The notes under the pieces: generated by a model
What the model saw: only the letters and a program-made list of their open reading frames with translations
What the model was told of the DNA's origin: nothing
Databases searched by the model: none
Shown: positions 17,171 through 24,506 of the stretch, piece after piece
How the letters are laid out: each line of letters opens with the position of its first letter
Position numbering within the stretch: the first letter of the stretch is position 1
Program-made: the position numbers and the translations under genes
Assembly: GCA_021781815.1 (NCBI GenBank)
Contig: JAJXWB010000003.1
Span: 149,997-213,996 of the forward strand
Source of the DNA: Pseudomonadota bacterium
GTDB lineage: Bacteria; Pseudomonadota; Alphaproteobacteria; Rhizobiales; Beijerinckiaceae
Direction: 5' to 3'
Length of the DNA: 64,000 bases

Positions 17171-17231
17171 TGCGACTTTGGTTCCGGCTGAGGGAGGTCG
17201 CCCGCAGGGGCGACCTCCATGTCCCTGGCGA

Positions 17232-18401
17232 TCAGGGCTTGTAGGCCGCGGGATCGGCGGGATGTGCGAAGAACTGGTTGAGATAGGCCGGATCCTGACC
17301 CCATTTGGCCGGGCCGACCTCCCACCACGACGAGGTCTGCGGGTCGCAGTTTTCGGGCAGCTTCGCCTTCACGTCGTCAATCGACAGCATGATGGGATCG
17401 ACGAGGATCGACTGGACTTTCGGACCCTGGCCCTCGAGCGTGCGCATCATGATATCGAAGCTCAACTCGATTTCATCGCCGGGCGGCCAGACCTGATAAG
17501 CGGCCGAGATAAGGCCGGGATCCTTGCGCCAGGAGCAGAGAGCGCCGAGTTCGCCGCCGACTGCGATCTTGACGTTCTTTCGGCCTGACTGGGCGATGGC
17601 GCGCAAAACGCCCATTTCCGCCGCCGACTGCACAACGATCCCGTCGAGTTGTGCAGGGTGGGTCGCAAGCCACTTCTGCACTTCGCCCTGTGCGACCTGA
17701 TCGGTCCACTGACCGGCGATCGATCCGACGACCTTGATGCCGGGAGCGGTCGCGAGACCCGCCTTCACGCCACGGTCCTGGCTGTCGGAGGCCGACGTTC
17801 CCGGAATGCCCTCGACGACAAGCACATTGCCCTTGCCATTCAGTTCAGTCGCCATCGCCTTGCCGATCGTGTAGCCGGCAAATTGATAATTCACTGACGA
17901 GTTCACCGAATAGGGAGAGGTCAGGTAACCCGTGAACGAGAAGGTCGGCACGCCCTTGTCAAAGGCGTACTTGACGGTCTGGTTGAGTGCGGTCGGATTC
18001 GAGCAGCAGACGAAAATAGCATCCGCCCCCTGATCGACGAGCTGCCGCATCTGCTGAATCTGCGTCGAATCATTGAGGTTCGATTGCGTGATGATCACGT
18101 CCTTGACGAGGCCGAGCGCCTTCCATTTCGGAATCACGTTCTTGAGGAGGTGATCCATCGCGTTCGCACGCCAGGTATTGCCCGCGTAGGAGCTCGCGTA
18201 ACCGATCGTCCACGGCGGCGGGCGCTTGGCCTTGAAGTCGCGATACGGCGTCACGCCGATCGGTTGCGCCGGATCCAGCATGCTCTTGTCATAGAGACGC
18301 TTGACGAGATCGGGCGGCAACTCGTCGAGACCAGCGGCGTATGCCGCTTGCGCCCCAAACGTTACGATGGCGGCTAAGCCAATTGTCTTTAGAAGTTTCA
18401 T
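17232..18401 (-). CDS. Periplasmic binding protein of the sugar-type importer
   Basis: Solute-binding protein of the periplasmic sugar-binding (Peripla_BP_4) family, 389 residues. The start at 18401 is set by AGGAGAGGT six bases ahead. A signal peptide at 1-22 ends AAYAA before GLDELPPDL. The domain shows TIGYASSYAGNTWRANAMDH and the alternating Rossmann segments QGADAIFVCCSNPTALNQ and KGNVLVVEGIPGTSASDSQDRG. The gene directly precedes the matching ATPase and permeases and follows blcC by 50 bases, so the importer probably brings in the lactone or its precursor. Cysteines in VCCSN and CSWRKD may matter for ligand binding. The exact ligand cannot be told. Confidence 0.85.
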   Translation of the reverse strand: MKLLKTIGLAAIVTFGAQAAYAAGLDELPPDLVKRLYDKSMLDPAQPIGVTPYRDFKAKRPPPWTIGYASSYAGNTWRANAMDHLLKNVIPKWKALGLVKDVIITQSNLNDSTQIQQMRQLVDQGADAIFVCCSNPTALNQTVKYAFDKGVPTFSFTGYLTSPYSVNSSVNYQFAGYTIGKAMATELNGKGNVLVVEGIPGTSASDSQDRGVKAGLATAPGIKVVGSIAGQWTDQVAQGEVQKWLATHPAQLDGIVVQSAAEMGVLRAIAQSGRKNVKIAVGGELGALCSWRKDPGLISAAYQVWPPGDEIELSFDIMMRTLEGQGPKVQSILVDPIMLSIDDVKAKLPENCDPQTSSWWEVGPAKWGQDPAYLNQFFAHPADPAAYKP

Positions 18402-18451
18402 TACCTCTCCTCCCTTGCTGACAGCTCTGGAACGATGGTGAGCGGTCGAAC

Positions 18452-19375
18452 TCAATCGTAGAAAGCGCTCGGCGCCTTGCGGAACGTGCGCCACAGATCT
18501 GGATCGTGTCCCGGGACAACGAGCGCGTTGGCGTCGGCGGCGATCTTGTGCAACTTGGCGACCGAATGGACGGCGTCGACCGCCGAACACACGAATCCCG
18601 GAAGCGCTTTGTCGTTCCAGTGATCCAACGTATAGACGGCGTCCACCGCCAGCAGGATCGGACCGCTATTCGGCAGCGTGACGAGGAACGACTGGTGCCC
18701 CGGCGAATGGCCGGGAGTGAAAATCATACGGATGACGCCATCGCCGAACAGATCGAAATTGTCTGTGTACTCGCCGCCGAGGAATTTCCAGTTCAAGTTC
18801 GGGCGATCGAAATCCGCTCGGATGTAACCCGCCGCGGCGAACCAATCTGGATTGAACGCATATTCGTATTCCATGCGCTGCACGATGTGCTCGGCGCGCG
18901 GAAAACGGCCGATAGCGCCGGTGTGATCAAGATGCAGGTGCGACTGCACGACGTACCGAACGTCTTCCGGTCGCACGCCGACTGAGCGACATTGATCGAC
19001 GCAATTGTCGCGCGCGTCCATCACGGGATCGTAAGCGTCGACCGCGGCGCCCCAATGACCTCGCTTGTCGAGAGCGACTTCGACCGCGTTGCCGCCGTCG
19101 ATGACGACATTGCCCTTCGGATGCTTGATGAGATACCAGGGGACCGGGATTTCGAAATCATCCTCGCCCTGGTTCATTTTGATGTATTTGGTCTTGGTGC
19201 GCAGCGTGCCGGTCTGGAACATGTAAAGCTGCACGTCGGAGCGGACCCCGCGCCCCAAGCCGCGTCCGACCGAGAGAGTCGGAGGCGGCGCCAGATGGCT
19301 CGACCGGGCGGCGCCAACGGAGCGGCTATCGGTCTCGATCTTCTGACCTCGCCCATCAAATTCGACGATCTTCAT
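18452..19375 (-). CDS. blcC: Gamma-butyrolactonase, metallo-beta-lactamase fold (BlcC/AttM-type)
   Basis: Hydrolyses gamma-butyrolactone to 4-hydroxybutyrate; the Agrobacterium enzyme also opens acyl-homoserine lactones. The metal site SHLHLDHTGAIGRFP (His146, His148, Asp150, His151) is intact, followed by TPGHSPGHQSF and AVDAVYTLDHW. From about residue 48 (VQLYMFQTGTL) to the end the sequence follows AttM very closely as I remember it. AttM begins near that point, so the first ~46 residues are an extra low-complexity leader; a GTG at codon 48 (19234) is an alternative start. The gene lies 28 bases after the alpha/beta hydrolase and heads the recognisable blc set of this operon. Confidence 0.9.
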   Translation of the reverse strand: MKIVEFDGRGQKIETDSRSVGAARSSHLAPPPTLSVGRGLGRGVRSDVQLYMFQTGTLRTKTKYIKMNQGEDDFEIPVPWYLIKHPKGNVVIDGGNAVEVALDKRGHWGAAVDAYDPVMDARDNCVDQCRSVGVRPEDVRYVVQSHLHLDHTGAIGRFPRAEHIVQRMEYEYAFNPDWFAAAGYIRADFDRPNLNWKFLGGEYTDNFDLFGDGVIRMIFTPGHSPGHQSFLVTLPNSGPILLAVDAVYTLDHWNDKALPGFVCSAVDAVHSVAKLHKIAADANALVVPGHDPDLWRTFRKAPSAFYD

Positions 19376-19403
19376 GCGCGTTCCATCTACTTGAGGCTCG
19401 AAT

Positions 19404-20270
19404 CTAGCCAGTCTTCTCGCGAATGATCCGGAGCGCTTCCTTGAGATAGATGCGAAATACCGGGTAGTTTTCGCTCATCGGGAAGTGTCCGATTTCTTCC
19501 ATCTCGATATAAATGCCGCCGGCAATGCCGCTGGCGGTCTTTTCGGTCACGTCTGGCGGCGTCAGATAGTCGTAAGTCCCAGTCATCATCACGACAGGGC
19601 AGCGATGCGTATCGATCTTGCCGAGAGAATCGCGCAGATCATGATCGACCGAGTAGAAATACAGGTCGCCCCGGAACGCCTCGGATCCCTGCGTGTAGTA
19701 GTGCCAGGTCAGCCAGCGGTCCCGGTCAGGGCTCTGCGGCGCCATTAGATCCCAAACGCCGCTCGCGCAAACCTGTGCGGCATTGGCGTGAGGATGGCGC
19801 CACACGTCGAGGAAGAAACCGGGCGCGTGCGCCGCGGCCTCGACGGGAATCACGCCCCGGAATCTGTCCGGCTTGCGCAGCGCGAGTTGCAAGGCGACGT
19901 TGCCGCCGAACGACGAGCCCATGAAAATCGGGTTCTTCAGTTCCAGCGCGTCACAGAATGCGACGATGAAGTTCACATAGTGATCGGCGGTCAGTCGGTA
20001 TTCTTCTTTCCACCATTCCTTGTTGAGCGGAGGGTCGGACTTGCCGTGTCTGGCAAGGTCATAAGCGATCACGTTGTATTTTTTCGTGATCTCTTCGTCT
20101 TCGAGCAGCCCGCGCCATTGATGGTTGTGGCAACCGGCGGTGTGTTGACAGACCAGCGGTACGCCTTCTCCGTTTTGAAGGTAAAAGACTTTGTATTCGC
20201 AGCCGTCGACCTCGAACGTGACATAACGGCCGATGACGGGGGAGTGTTTAGCCACGCGCGCCTCCGCCAT
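19404..20270 (-). CDS. Alpha/beta hydrolase
   Basis: A 288-residue serine hydrolase of the alpha/beta fold. The nucleophile is Ser120 in GSSFGG, the acid is probably Asp in TGTYDYLTPP (about 236), and the histidine is in EEIGHFPMSE (about 264). The oxyanion loop reads HTAGCHNHQW and the strand IAYDLARHGKSD is typical. No signal peptide is seen, so it acts in the cytoplasm. As second gene of the blc-type operon, right before the lactonase, it may release a lactone or hydroxyacid from an ester or amide, or serve as a second lactonase. The sequence does not distinguish these. Gaps are 33 bases to the gene before and 28 to blcC. Confidence 0.82.
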   Translation of the reverse strand: MAEARVAKHSPVIGRYVTFEVDGCEYKVFYLQNGEGVPLVCQHTAGCHNHQWRGLLEDEEITKKYNVIAYDLARHGKSDPPLNKEWWKEEYRLTADHYVNFIVAFCDALELKNPIFMGSSFGGNVALQLALRKPDRFRGVIPVEAAAHAPGFFLDVWRHPHANAAQVCASGVWDLMAPQSPDRDRWLTWHYYTQGSEAFRGDLYFYSVDHDLRDSLGKIDTHRCPVVMMTGTYDYLTPPDVTEKTASGIAGGIYIEMEEIGHFPMSENYPVFRIYLKEALRIIREKTG

Positions 20271-20303
20271 CGTCAGATTTACAGTTTACGGAGGCGACAT
20301 GTC

Positions 20304-20687
20304 TCATACGGGAACCCCCACTTTGCGCAGCAGTTCGAATTGCAGCGTGAAATTTCTGAGGTTCTGCATTAGGACGAGCGTGTTGCCTTCGATGCGCAGG
20401 TCCTGGCGGAAGCTCGCCGCCCAGATCCCGTGAAACATCGGCTTCGGTAAGGGGCGCGCGAATTCGCGCCACGTCTGCGCGCTCGCCCGAAGGGCGAAAT
20501 CGTATGAATCCATCGGCGCGGGAGAGATGTTGATGCGATAGACCTTGCCATCCACCATTTCGATGATGGCCTTGGCTTCGGTCATGTCGAACAGGTATGT
20601 GCACGTAAAATATTTCGCCATCGCCTGAATGGCGGGATCGGCGTCGGAGGCTTCACTGAAACGGATCGCCCAGTCTCGGATGTTCAT
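20304..20687 (-). CDS. Small conserved-looking protein at the head of the lactone operon
   Basis: A 127-residue soluble protein with no family I can name with confidence. The start ATG at 20687 is preferred over an upstream in-frame codon because the residues before it are low-complexity. Visible features are the conserved-looking block SPAPMDSYDFALRASAQTWREFARPLPKPMFHGIWA and an ending LVLMQNLRNFTLQFELLRKVGVPV. The pattern of a short lid plus a hydrophobic cavity-like segment recalls SCP2-type lipid carriers, but this is only an impression. It is the first gene of the operon, 33 bases before the hydrolase, opposite the IclR regulator, so it should be the most strongly expressed product. Confidence 0.65.
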   Translation of the reverse strand: MNIRDWAIRFSEASDADPAIQAMAKYFTCTYLFDMTEAKAIIEMVDGKVYRINISPAPMDSYDFALRASAQTWREFARPLPKPMFHGIWAASFRQDLRIEGNTLVLMQNLRNFTLQFELLRKVGVPV

Positions 20688-20865
20688 GGCCGAACTCACG
20701 CAGTCCTGCGCCGAAGGGCGCAGCGGGATTGCAGTCGGACTTCGCAGCGGCGGAGCGGCACCGCGTTCCTCCCTCAATAATCCGTCCTATTAGCTGGACG
20801 TAGTTCACCTATACGGATAGTATCTAGTCACAAAGAATGCGTGCCTGCAAGAGGAGAAGCGCAAG
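20688..20865. promoter_or_regulatory. Divergent promoter region with candidate BlcR-type operators
   Basis: This 178-base region separates the 13-gene operon from the IclR-type regulator gene. Short dyads cluster at 20784-20823: GTCC-N8-GGAC (20784-20799), GTA-N9-TAC (20800-20814) and ATAC-N5-GTAT (20811-20823). Agrobacterium BlcR binds several short inverted repeats in the matching place. The assignment is positional; no footprint evidence exists here. Confidence 0.45.
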
Positions 20866-21669
20866 GTGGAGAAAAAAGTGAGCAAGGCGACGGGCGCGCG
20901 GAAAAAAGAGGGCGCGCCGCTGGTGCCCGCCGTCGAAAGGGCATGCAGCATCATGGATCTCGTCGCAAGATCGCCGCAAAGCCTGACTGCATCGGAGATC
21001 GCGCGCGAACTGAATATCGCCAAGAGCAGCGCTCACAGTCTGTGCGCCACGCTTTCCCAGCTCAATCTGCTGATACGCCGCTCCGACCAGAGTTTTCAAT
21101 TAGGCGCGCATCTCATGCGCTGGGCCAACGCCTTCTCGGAGCGTTCGGACGTCGCCGCCGAGTTCTCGACGATCTGGGACGAGGGAACGCAGCTACCGGG
21201 CGCGACCATCACGCTTTCCGTGCTGGAAGGCACCGAGGTCGTCTATATTGCTGCGCGCAATTCGCATGTGCTGCCGAATTTCGAATTCCGCGCAGGCATG
21301 CGATTGCCTGCAGCGTTCACTGCAACCGGAAAAGCGTTCCTGAGTTACATGAACGATTTCGAGGTGAAACATCTCTATGACGCCGATTTTCCGTCACCTC
21401 TGACAGCGAGGAGTCCGAAGAGCCTCGATGAACTCCTCAAAGACATCGAAGCTTGCCGCAAGCGTGGATATTCGATCGACGACGAAGGCGTGAAGGAGGG
21501 CATGGTTTGTTTCGGCTATCCTGTCTTGAATTCACGCAATCGACCGATCGCCGGGCTTGCCGTCAGCTTGCCGAAGCGTGATTTCGGCGATGCGGAAATC
21601 AAGCAGATCGTTTCCAACGTACGTGGAATCGCGAAGAAGATCTCCAGCCGGCTGGGGGCCGACGTGTAA
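20866..21669 (+). CDS. blcR: IclR-family transcriptional regulator (BlcR/AttJ-type)
   Basis: Likely repressor of the divergent lactone operon, relieved by lactone, hydroxybutyrate or semialdehyde as for Agrobacterium BlcR. The 267-residue protein has an N-terminal winged helix-turn-helix (about 20-80; LTASEIARELNIAKSSAHSLCATL) and a C-terminal IclR effector domain (about 95-262) with the ligand-loop motif PAAFTATGKAFLSY and RGYSIDDEGVKEGMVCFG. Translation starts at GTG 20866, with GAGGAGAAG ahead. The first 18 residues are lysine-rich. The name is by family and synteny: an IclR gene opposite blcC/B/A. Other IclR roles remain possible. Confidence 0.82.
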   Translation: MEKKVSKATGARKKEGAPLVPAVERACSIMDLVARSPQSLTASEIARELNIAKSSAHSLCATLSQLNLLIRRSDQSFQLGAHLMRWANAFSERSDVAAEFSTIWDEGTQLPGATITLSVLEGTEVVYIAARNSHVLPNFEFRAGMRLPAAFTATGKAFLSYMNDFEVKHLYDADFPSPLTARSPKSLDELLKDIEACRKRGYSIDDEGVKEGMVCFGYPVLNSRNRPIAGLAVSLPKRDFGDAEIKQIVSNVRGIAKKISSRLGADV

Positions 21670-21739
21670 CCCAGCCGCGCTCGATTGGCCAAGGGACATC
21701 AATGACCGAAGCCGATTTCGCGCGGTATAGCGCCTGATC

Positions 21740-22235
21740 GGCCGGCATTCCGACCGCGACGAACAGAGCCAGCTCCGATTGTTTGGACAGCGCCCCGCGG
21801 AAATTGAGCGGATTCCTGCCGGTTTACGCTGAACGCGGGGCATTGCGATTTTGTTGCGGCGGCGGGAGGTCGGACGAATGCTTCGCATTCGCCTTGAGTA
21901 GCCCGACCAGAGCTGCGACAAAATCGCGAGGCGGCCGTCATGCGGCCATCGCCATCGCTTGCGCGCCGAAATAAGCCTCGTCGGGCGTGCGCTCGTCAAG
22001 GCTCGAATGCGGGCGCCCTCCATTGTAGAAGGCCGGATACCGGCCGATCGAGGAGCGCGCCTCGGACACGCTGTCGCAGGCGCGCAGATATCCTCCTCGT
22101 ATTTGACCGTGCGCTACAGCCGTTCGACGAACACGTTGTCGCGCTTTCCACATATGTCGCGCGGCAGGGGAAGATCAGCGCGCCATTTTGCCTCGGCCGG
22201 CGCCAGCGCATGATGGCCTTCAGCCCTGAAATTCT
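21740..22235 (-). mobile_element. Decayed IS3-family transposase remnant
   Basis: On the minus strand, fragments of an OrfB-type integrase-core transposase are readable: DNVFVERL, then an in-frame stop where Trp is expected, RTVKYEED, a frameshift, then SVSEARSSIGRYPAFYNGGRPHSSLDERTPDEAYF ending at 21938 (read in pieces, given by position 21938-22110). After the transposase stop the sequence CGGCAGGAATCCGCTC and TGTCCAAACAATCGG resembles IS3-group ends. There is no intact frame, no clear pair of terminal repeats and no target duplication, so the element is dead. It lies between blcR and the acetyltransferase gene and marks the right edge of the lactone locus. Confidence 0.8.
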
Positions 22236-22483
22236 GGATGACGCTTGAGATAGGCGGCAACGTAGGAGCAGCGCGGCACGATTTTCAGACCGCGTTGCCT
22301 GGCCGATTCGAACGCGGCCTGGACGAGGCGGCCGGCAATGCCGCGACCCTGAAGATGCGCCGGCGTTTCGGTGTGGGTGAAATAGATTGCCCCGTCTGAA
22401 ATGGAATAGGTGACGATCGCGAGGTGGCCGTCGATGTCGAGTTCGAACCGGTTTTCTTTGGTATTGTCGATGACTTCGCCCAT
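22220..22483 (-). CDS. Small GNAT-type N-acetyltransferase (YjdJ-like)
   Basis: An 87-residue minimal GCN5-related acetyltransferase. The acetyl-CoA loop is HLQGRGIAGRLVQAAF and the C-terminal end RGLKIVPRCSYVAAYLKRHPEF is the usual ending of the small YjdJ/NATD1-like family. The start at 22483 is set by GGAGG five bases upstream; a longer reading lacks a ribosome site. Substrate unknown. The 3' end touches the transposase remnant at 22220 but the family's normal C-terminus is complete, so the gene seems intact. Confidence 0.8.
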   Translation of the reverse strand: MGEVIDNTKENRFELDIDGHLAIVTYSISDGAIYFTHTETPAHLQGRGIAGRLVQAAFESARQRGLKIVPRCSYVAAYLKRHPEFQG

Positions 22484-22543
22484 ATCGCCTCCGCACGTGC
22501 TGAATAGCATATGGGATATGCGCCGGGCCGGGTCCAGCCCCAG

Positions 22544-23842
22544 CTACATACGCGACGGCAGATAGAGCGCGATGATCGGAAAGGCGATGAGAATCGCAAG
22601 GCGGACGATGTCCGCGCAGATGAAGGGGATGACGCCCTTGAAGATCGTCGAGAACGACACTTCCGGAATGACGCTCTTGATGACGAAGACGTTCATGCCG
22701 ACGGGCGGATGGATGAGACCCAGCTCCACGGTCATGACGATGATGACCCCGAACCAGATCGGGTCGAAGCCGAGGGCGGTGATAACGGGAAATATGATTG
22801 GCACGGTCAGGATGATCATGGCCATGGCGTCCATCAGGCAGCCCAGCGCCAGATAGAGGAGCATGATCAATATCAGCACGCCATAGCGCCCGAGGCCGAG
22901 CGATGTCAGGAATTCCGTCACCTTCTGCGGCGTTTGCGTGATCGTCAGGAAATACCCGAACAGCAAGGCGCCGATCAGCACCGTGAACACAGCCGCAGCC
23001 GTGCGCGTCGCCTGCAGCAGGGACGAGCGGATCCCCTCGCGCGAGAGACGCCGTCGTGCGACGCCGATCACGAATGCGCCGCCGGCGCCCATGCCGCCGG
23101 CTTCCGTGGGCGTGAACAGGCCGCCGTAAAGACCGCCGATGACGAAAACGAACAGGAGCAGCGGCGCCCAGACGTTCATCAGCGCCTCACGACGCTCCTG
23201 CCAGCTCGCGCGCGGCGCAGCGGGCAGGAAATCCGGCCGCATGCGCACGATGACGGCGATCGTCAGCATGTGCATGCAAATCGCAAGGACGCCGGGAAGA
23301 ATCCCGGCGACGAACAGCTTGCCTATGTCCTGCTGCGTAATGATCGCATAGACCGCGAGGACCGTCGATGGAGGCAGCATGGCGCCGAGCGTGCCGCCAG
23401 CGGCGATGACGCCGGTGGCGAAACTCTGTGGGTAGCCGAACCGCCGCATCTCCGGATAGGCGACCGTGGAAAAGGTTGCGGCGGTGGCGACCGAAGAGCC
23501 GGAGATTGCCGCGAATCCGCCGCAGGCGGCGATTGTCGCTATGCCGAGACCGCCTCGCCTGTGTCCGAGAAATGTGTTCGCGGCCTTGAACAGTTCCTGC
23601 GAAATGCCCGATGTTGACACGAATGCGCCCATAAGCAGGAACATCGGGATGACGCCGAACGTATAGTCGGTGACGGTCCGCATCGATGTCTGGCCGATCA
23701 GCTTCAATGCGGGCGCGCTGCCGACCAGCAGCGAGTAGCCGCCGACGCCGACCAGCGCCATCGCCATGCCGACGGGCACGCGCAACAGCATCAGTGCAAA
23801 CAGAAGAACGAAGCCGCCGACGGCGACGAGATCCGGGTTCAT
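22544..23842 (-). CDS. dctM: TRAP transporter large permease (DctM)
   Basis: Inner-membrane transport subunit of a tripartite ATP-independent periplasmic carrier, 432 residues and about 12 membrane helices. Typical stretches are GMAMALVGVGGYSLLVG near the N-terminus, AACGGFAAISGSSVATAATFSTVAYPEMRRFGY and GGTLGAMLPPSTVLAVYA, which are standard DctM signatures. It overlaps the small permease gene by ATGA. The substrate is set by the binding protein encoded at 24507-25526. An aromatic or short-chain carboxylate is likely given the divergent homoprotocatechuate-type genes. Confidence 0.9.
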   Translation of the reverse strand: MNPDLVAVGGFVLLFALMLLRVPVGMAMALVGVGGYSLLVGSAPALKLIGQTSMRTVTDYTFGVIPMFLLMGAFVSTSGISQELFKAANTFLGHRRGGLGIATIAACGGFAAISGSSVATAATFSTVAYPEMRRFGYPQSFATGVIAAGGTLGAMLPPSTVLAVYAIITQQDIGKLFVAGILPGVLAICMHMLTIAVIVRMRPDFLPAAPRASWQERREALMNVWAPLLLFVFVIGGLYGGLFTPTEAGGMGAGGAFVIGVARRRLSREGIRSSLLQATRTAAAVFTVLIGALLFGYFLTITQTPQKVTEFLTSLGLGRYGVLILIMLLYLALGCLMDAMAMIILTVPIIFPVITALGFDPIWFGVIIVMTVELGLIHPPVGMNVFVIKSVIPEVSFSTIFKGVIPFICADIVRLAILIAFPIIALYLPSRM

Positions 23843-24363
23843 GACTGCGCGGCTTCCGGTCTGTGGATGGGATGGCCGCGCTCCATCGCATCGGGATGAA
23901 AGATGAGCCTGTAGGTCCGGATCGCGATCAGCAGCACGGCGGATACGTCGCCGATCCAGGCGACGGCGAAGAACGGCCAGGTCGGGAGGTTCAGGTCGTA
24001 GGTCAGCACGTTGTCGAGGCGCGTCTGCCGAACCTTGTCGAACAGGGTGTAGGTCTGCACGCTCACGACGAACAGCAGGACAGATGTCGCGAACACGTCC
24101 ATGACGCGCTGCGCCCGCGGCCCGACGGACGAGTAGACGAGATCGACCGTGATGTGCGTGCCGCGATAGCTCGTCGCGGCAATTCCCCAGAAGATGAGAA
24201 TGCCGAGCAGCATGCGGCCGAAATCATAGCTGTCCGGTATCGATGTCGAGAAGAAATAGCGCAGCAGGACGGATATGAAGATGTCGGCTGCGACGATGCC
24301 GACGAAAATCGCCGCGACCCATTCGATCGTGTCGATGAAGCGGTCCATGTAACTGCGGCGCAT
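23839..24363 (-). CDS. dctQ: TRAP transporter small permease (DctQ)
   Basis: Four-helix small membrane subunit of the TRAP carrier, 174 residues from the ATG at 24363 (another ATG is five codons later). The characteristic DFGRMLLGILIFWGIAATSYRGTHITVDLV is the DctQ signature region (about residues 52-81). A longer frame extends upstream through repeat-like DNA and is rejected as coding. It overlaps dctM by four bases. About 140 bases containing a palindromic repeat separate it from dctP. Confidence 0.88.
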   Translation of the reverse strand: MRRSYMDRFIDTIEWVAAIFVGIVAADIFISVLLRYFFSTSIPDSYDFGRMLLGILIFWGIAATSYRGTHITVDLVYSSVGPRAQRVMDVFATSVLLFVVSVQTYTLFDKVRQTRLDNVLTYDLNLPTWPFFAVAWIGDVSAVLLIAIRTYRLIFHPDAMERGHPIHRPEAAQS

Positions 24364-24393
24364 GGCGAAATCTCGGTGGGGCGGCGCCTTCGC

Positions 24394-24477
24394 CGTCATT
24401 GCGAGGCGCTGAGCGACGAAGCAATCCATTCACGAGCCCGTGGCCCTGGATTTCTTCGCCTGGTCCGCTGTGGCGGA
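24394..24477. repeat. REP-like imperfect palindromic repeat
   Basis: The left arm CGTCATTGCGAGGCGC..GAGCGACGAAGCAATCC (24394-24427) faces a partly degraded right arm TGGATTTCTTCGCCTGGTCCGC (from 24448). The sequence matches the dispersed CATTGCGAGNNGCGAAGCGACGAAGCAATCC palindromes seen in many alphaproteobacterial genomes. It sits between dctP and dctQ inside one transcription unit, where it could form an mRNA hairpin that tunes the ratio of binding protein to permease. Confidence 0.65.
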
Positions 24478-24506
24478 AAGGCTTCCAGGGAGGGCCGGAG
24501 CTTGGG

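Noticed and set aside
18452..19375. Dedicated quorum-quenching acyl-homoserine lactonase
   Set aside because: AttM-type enzymes can open these lactones, but the operon contains the two dehydrogenases that take 4-hydroxybutyrate to succinate, so catabolism is the better reading.
22511..23617. Long plus-strand frame opposite dctM
   Set aside because: Highly charged, low-complexity translation, with an intact DctM on the other strand.
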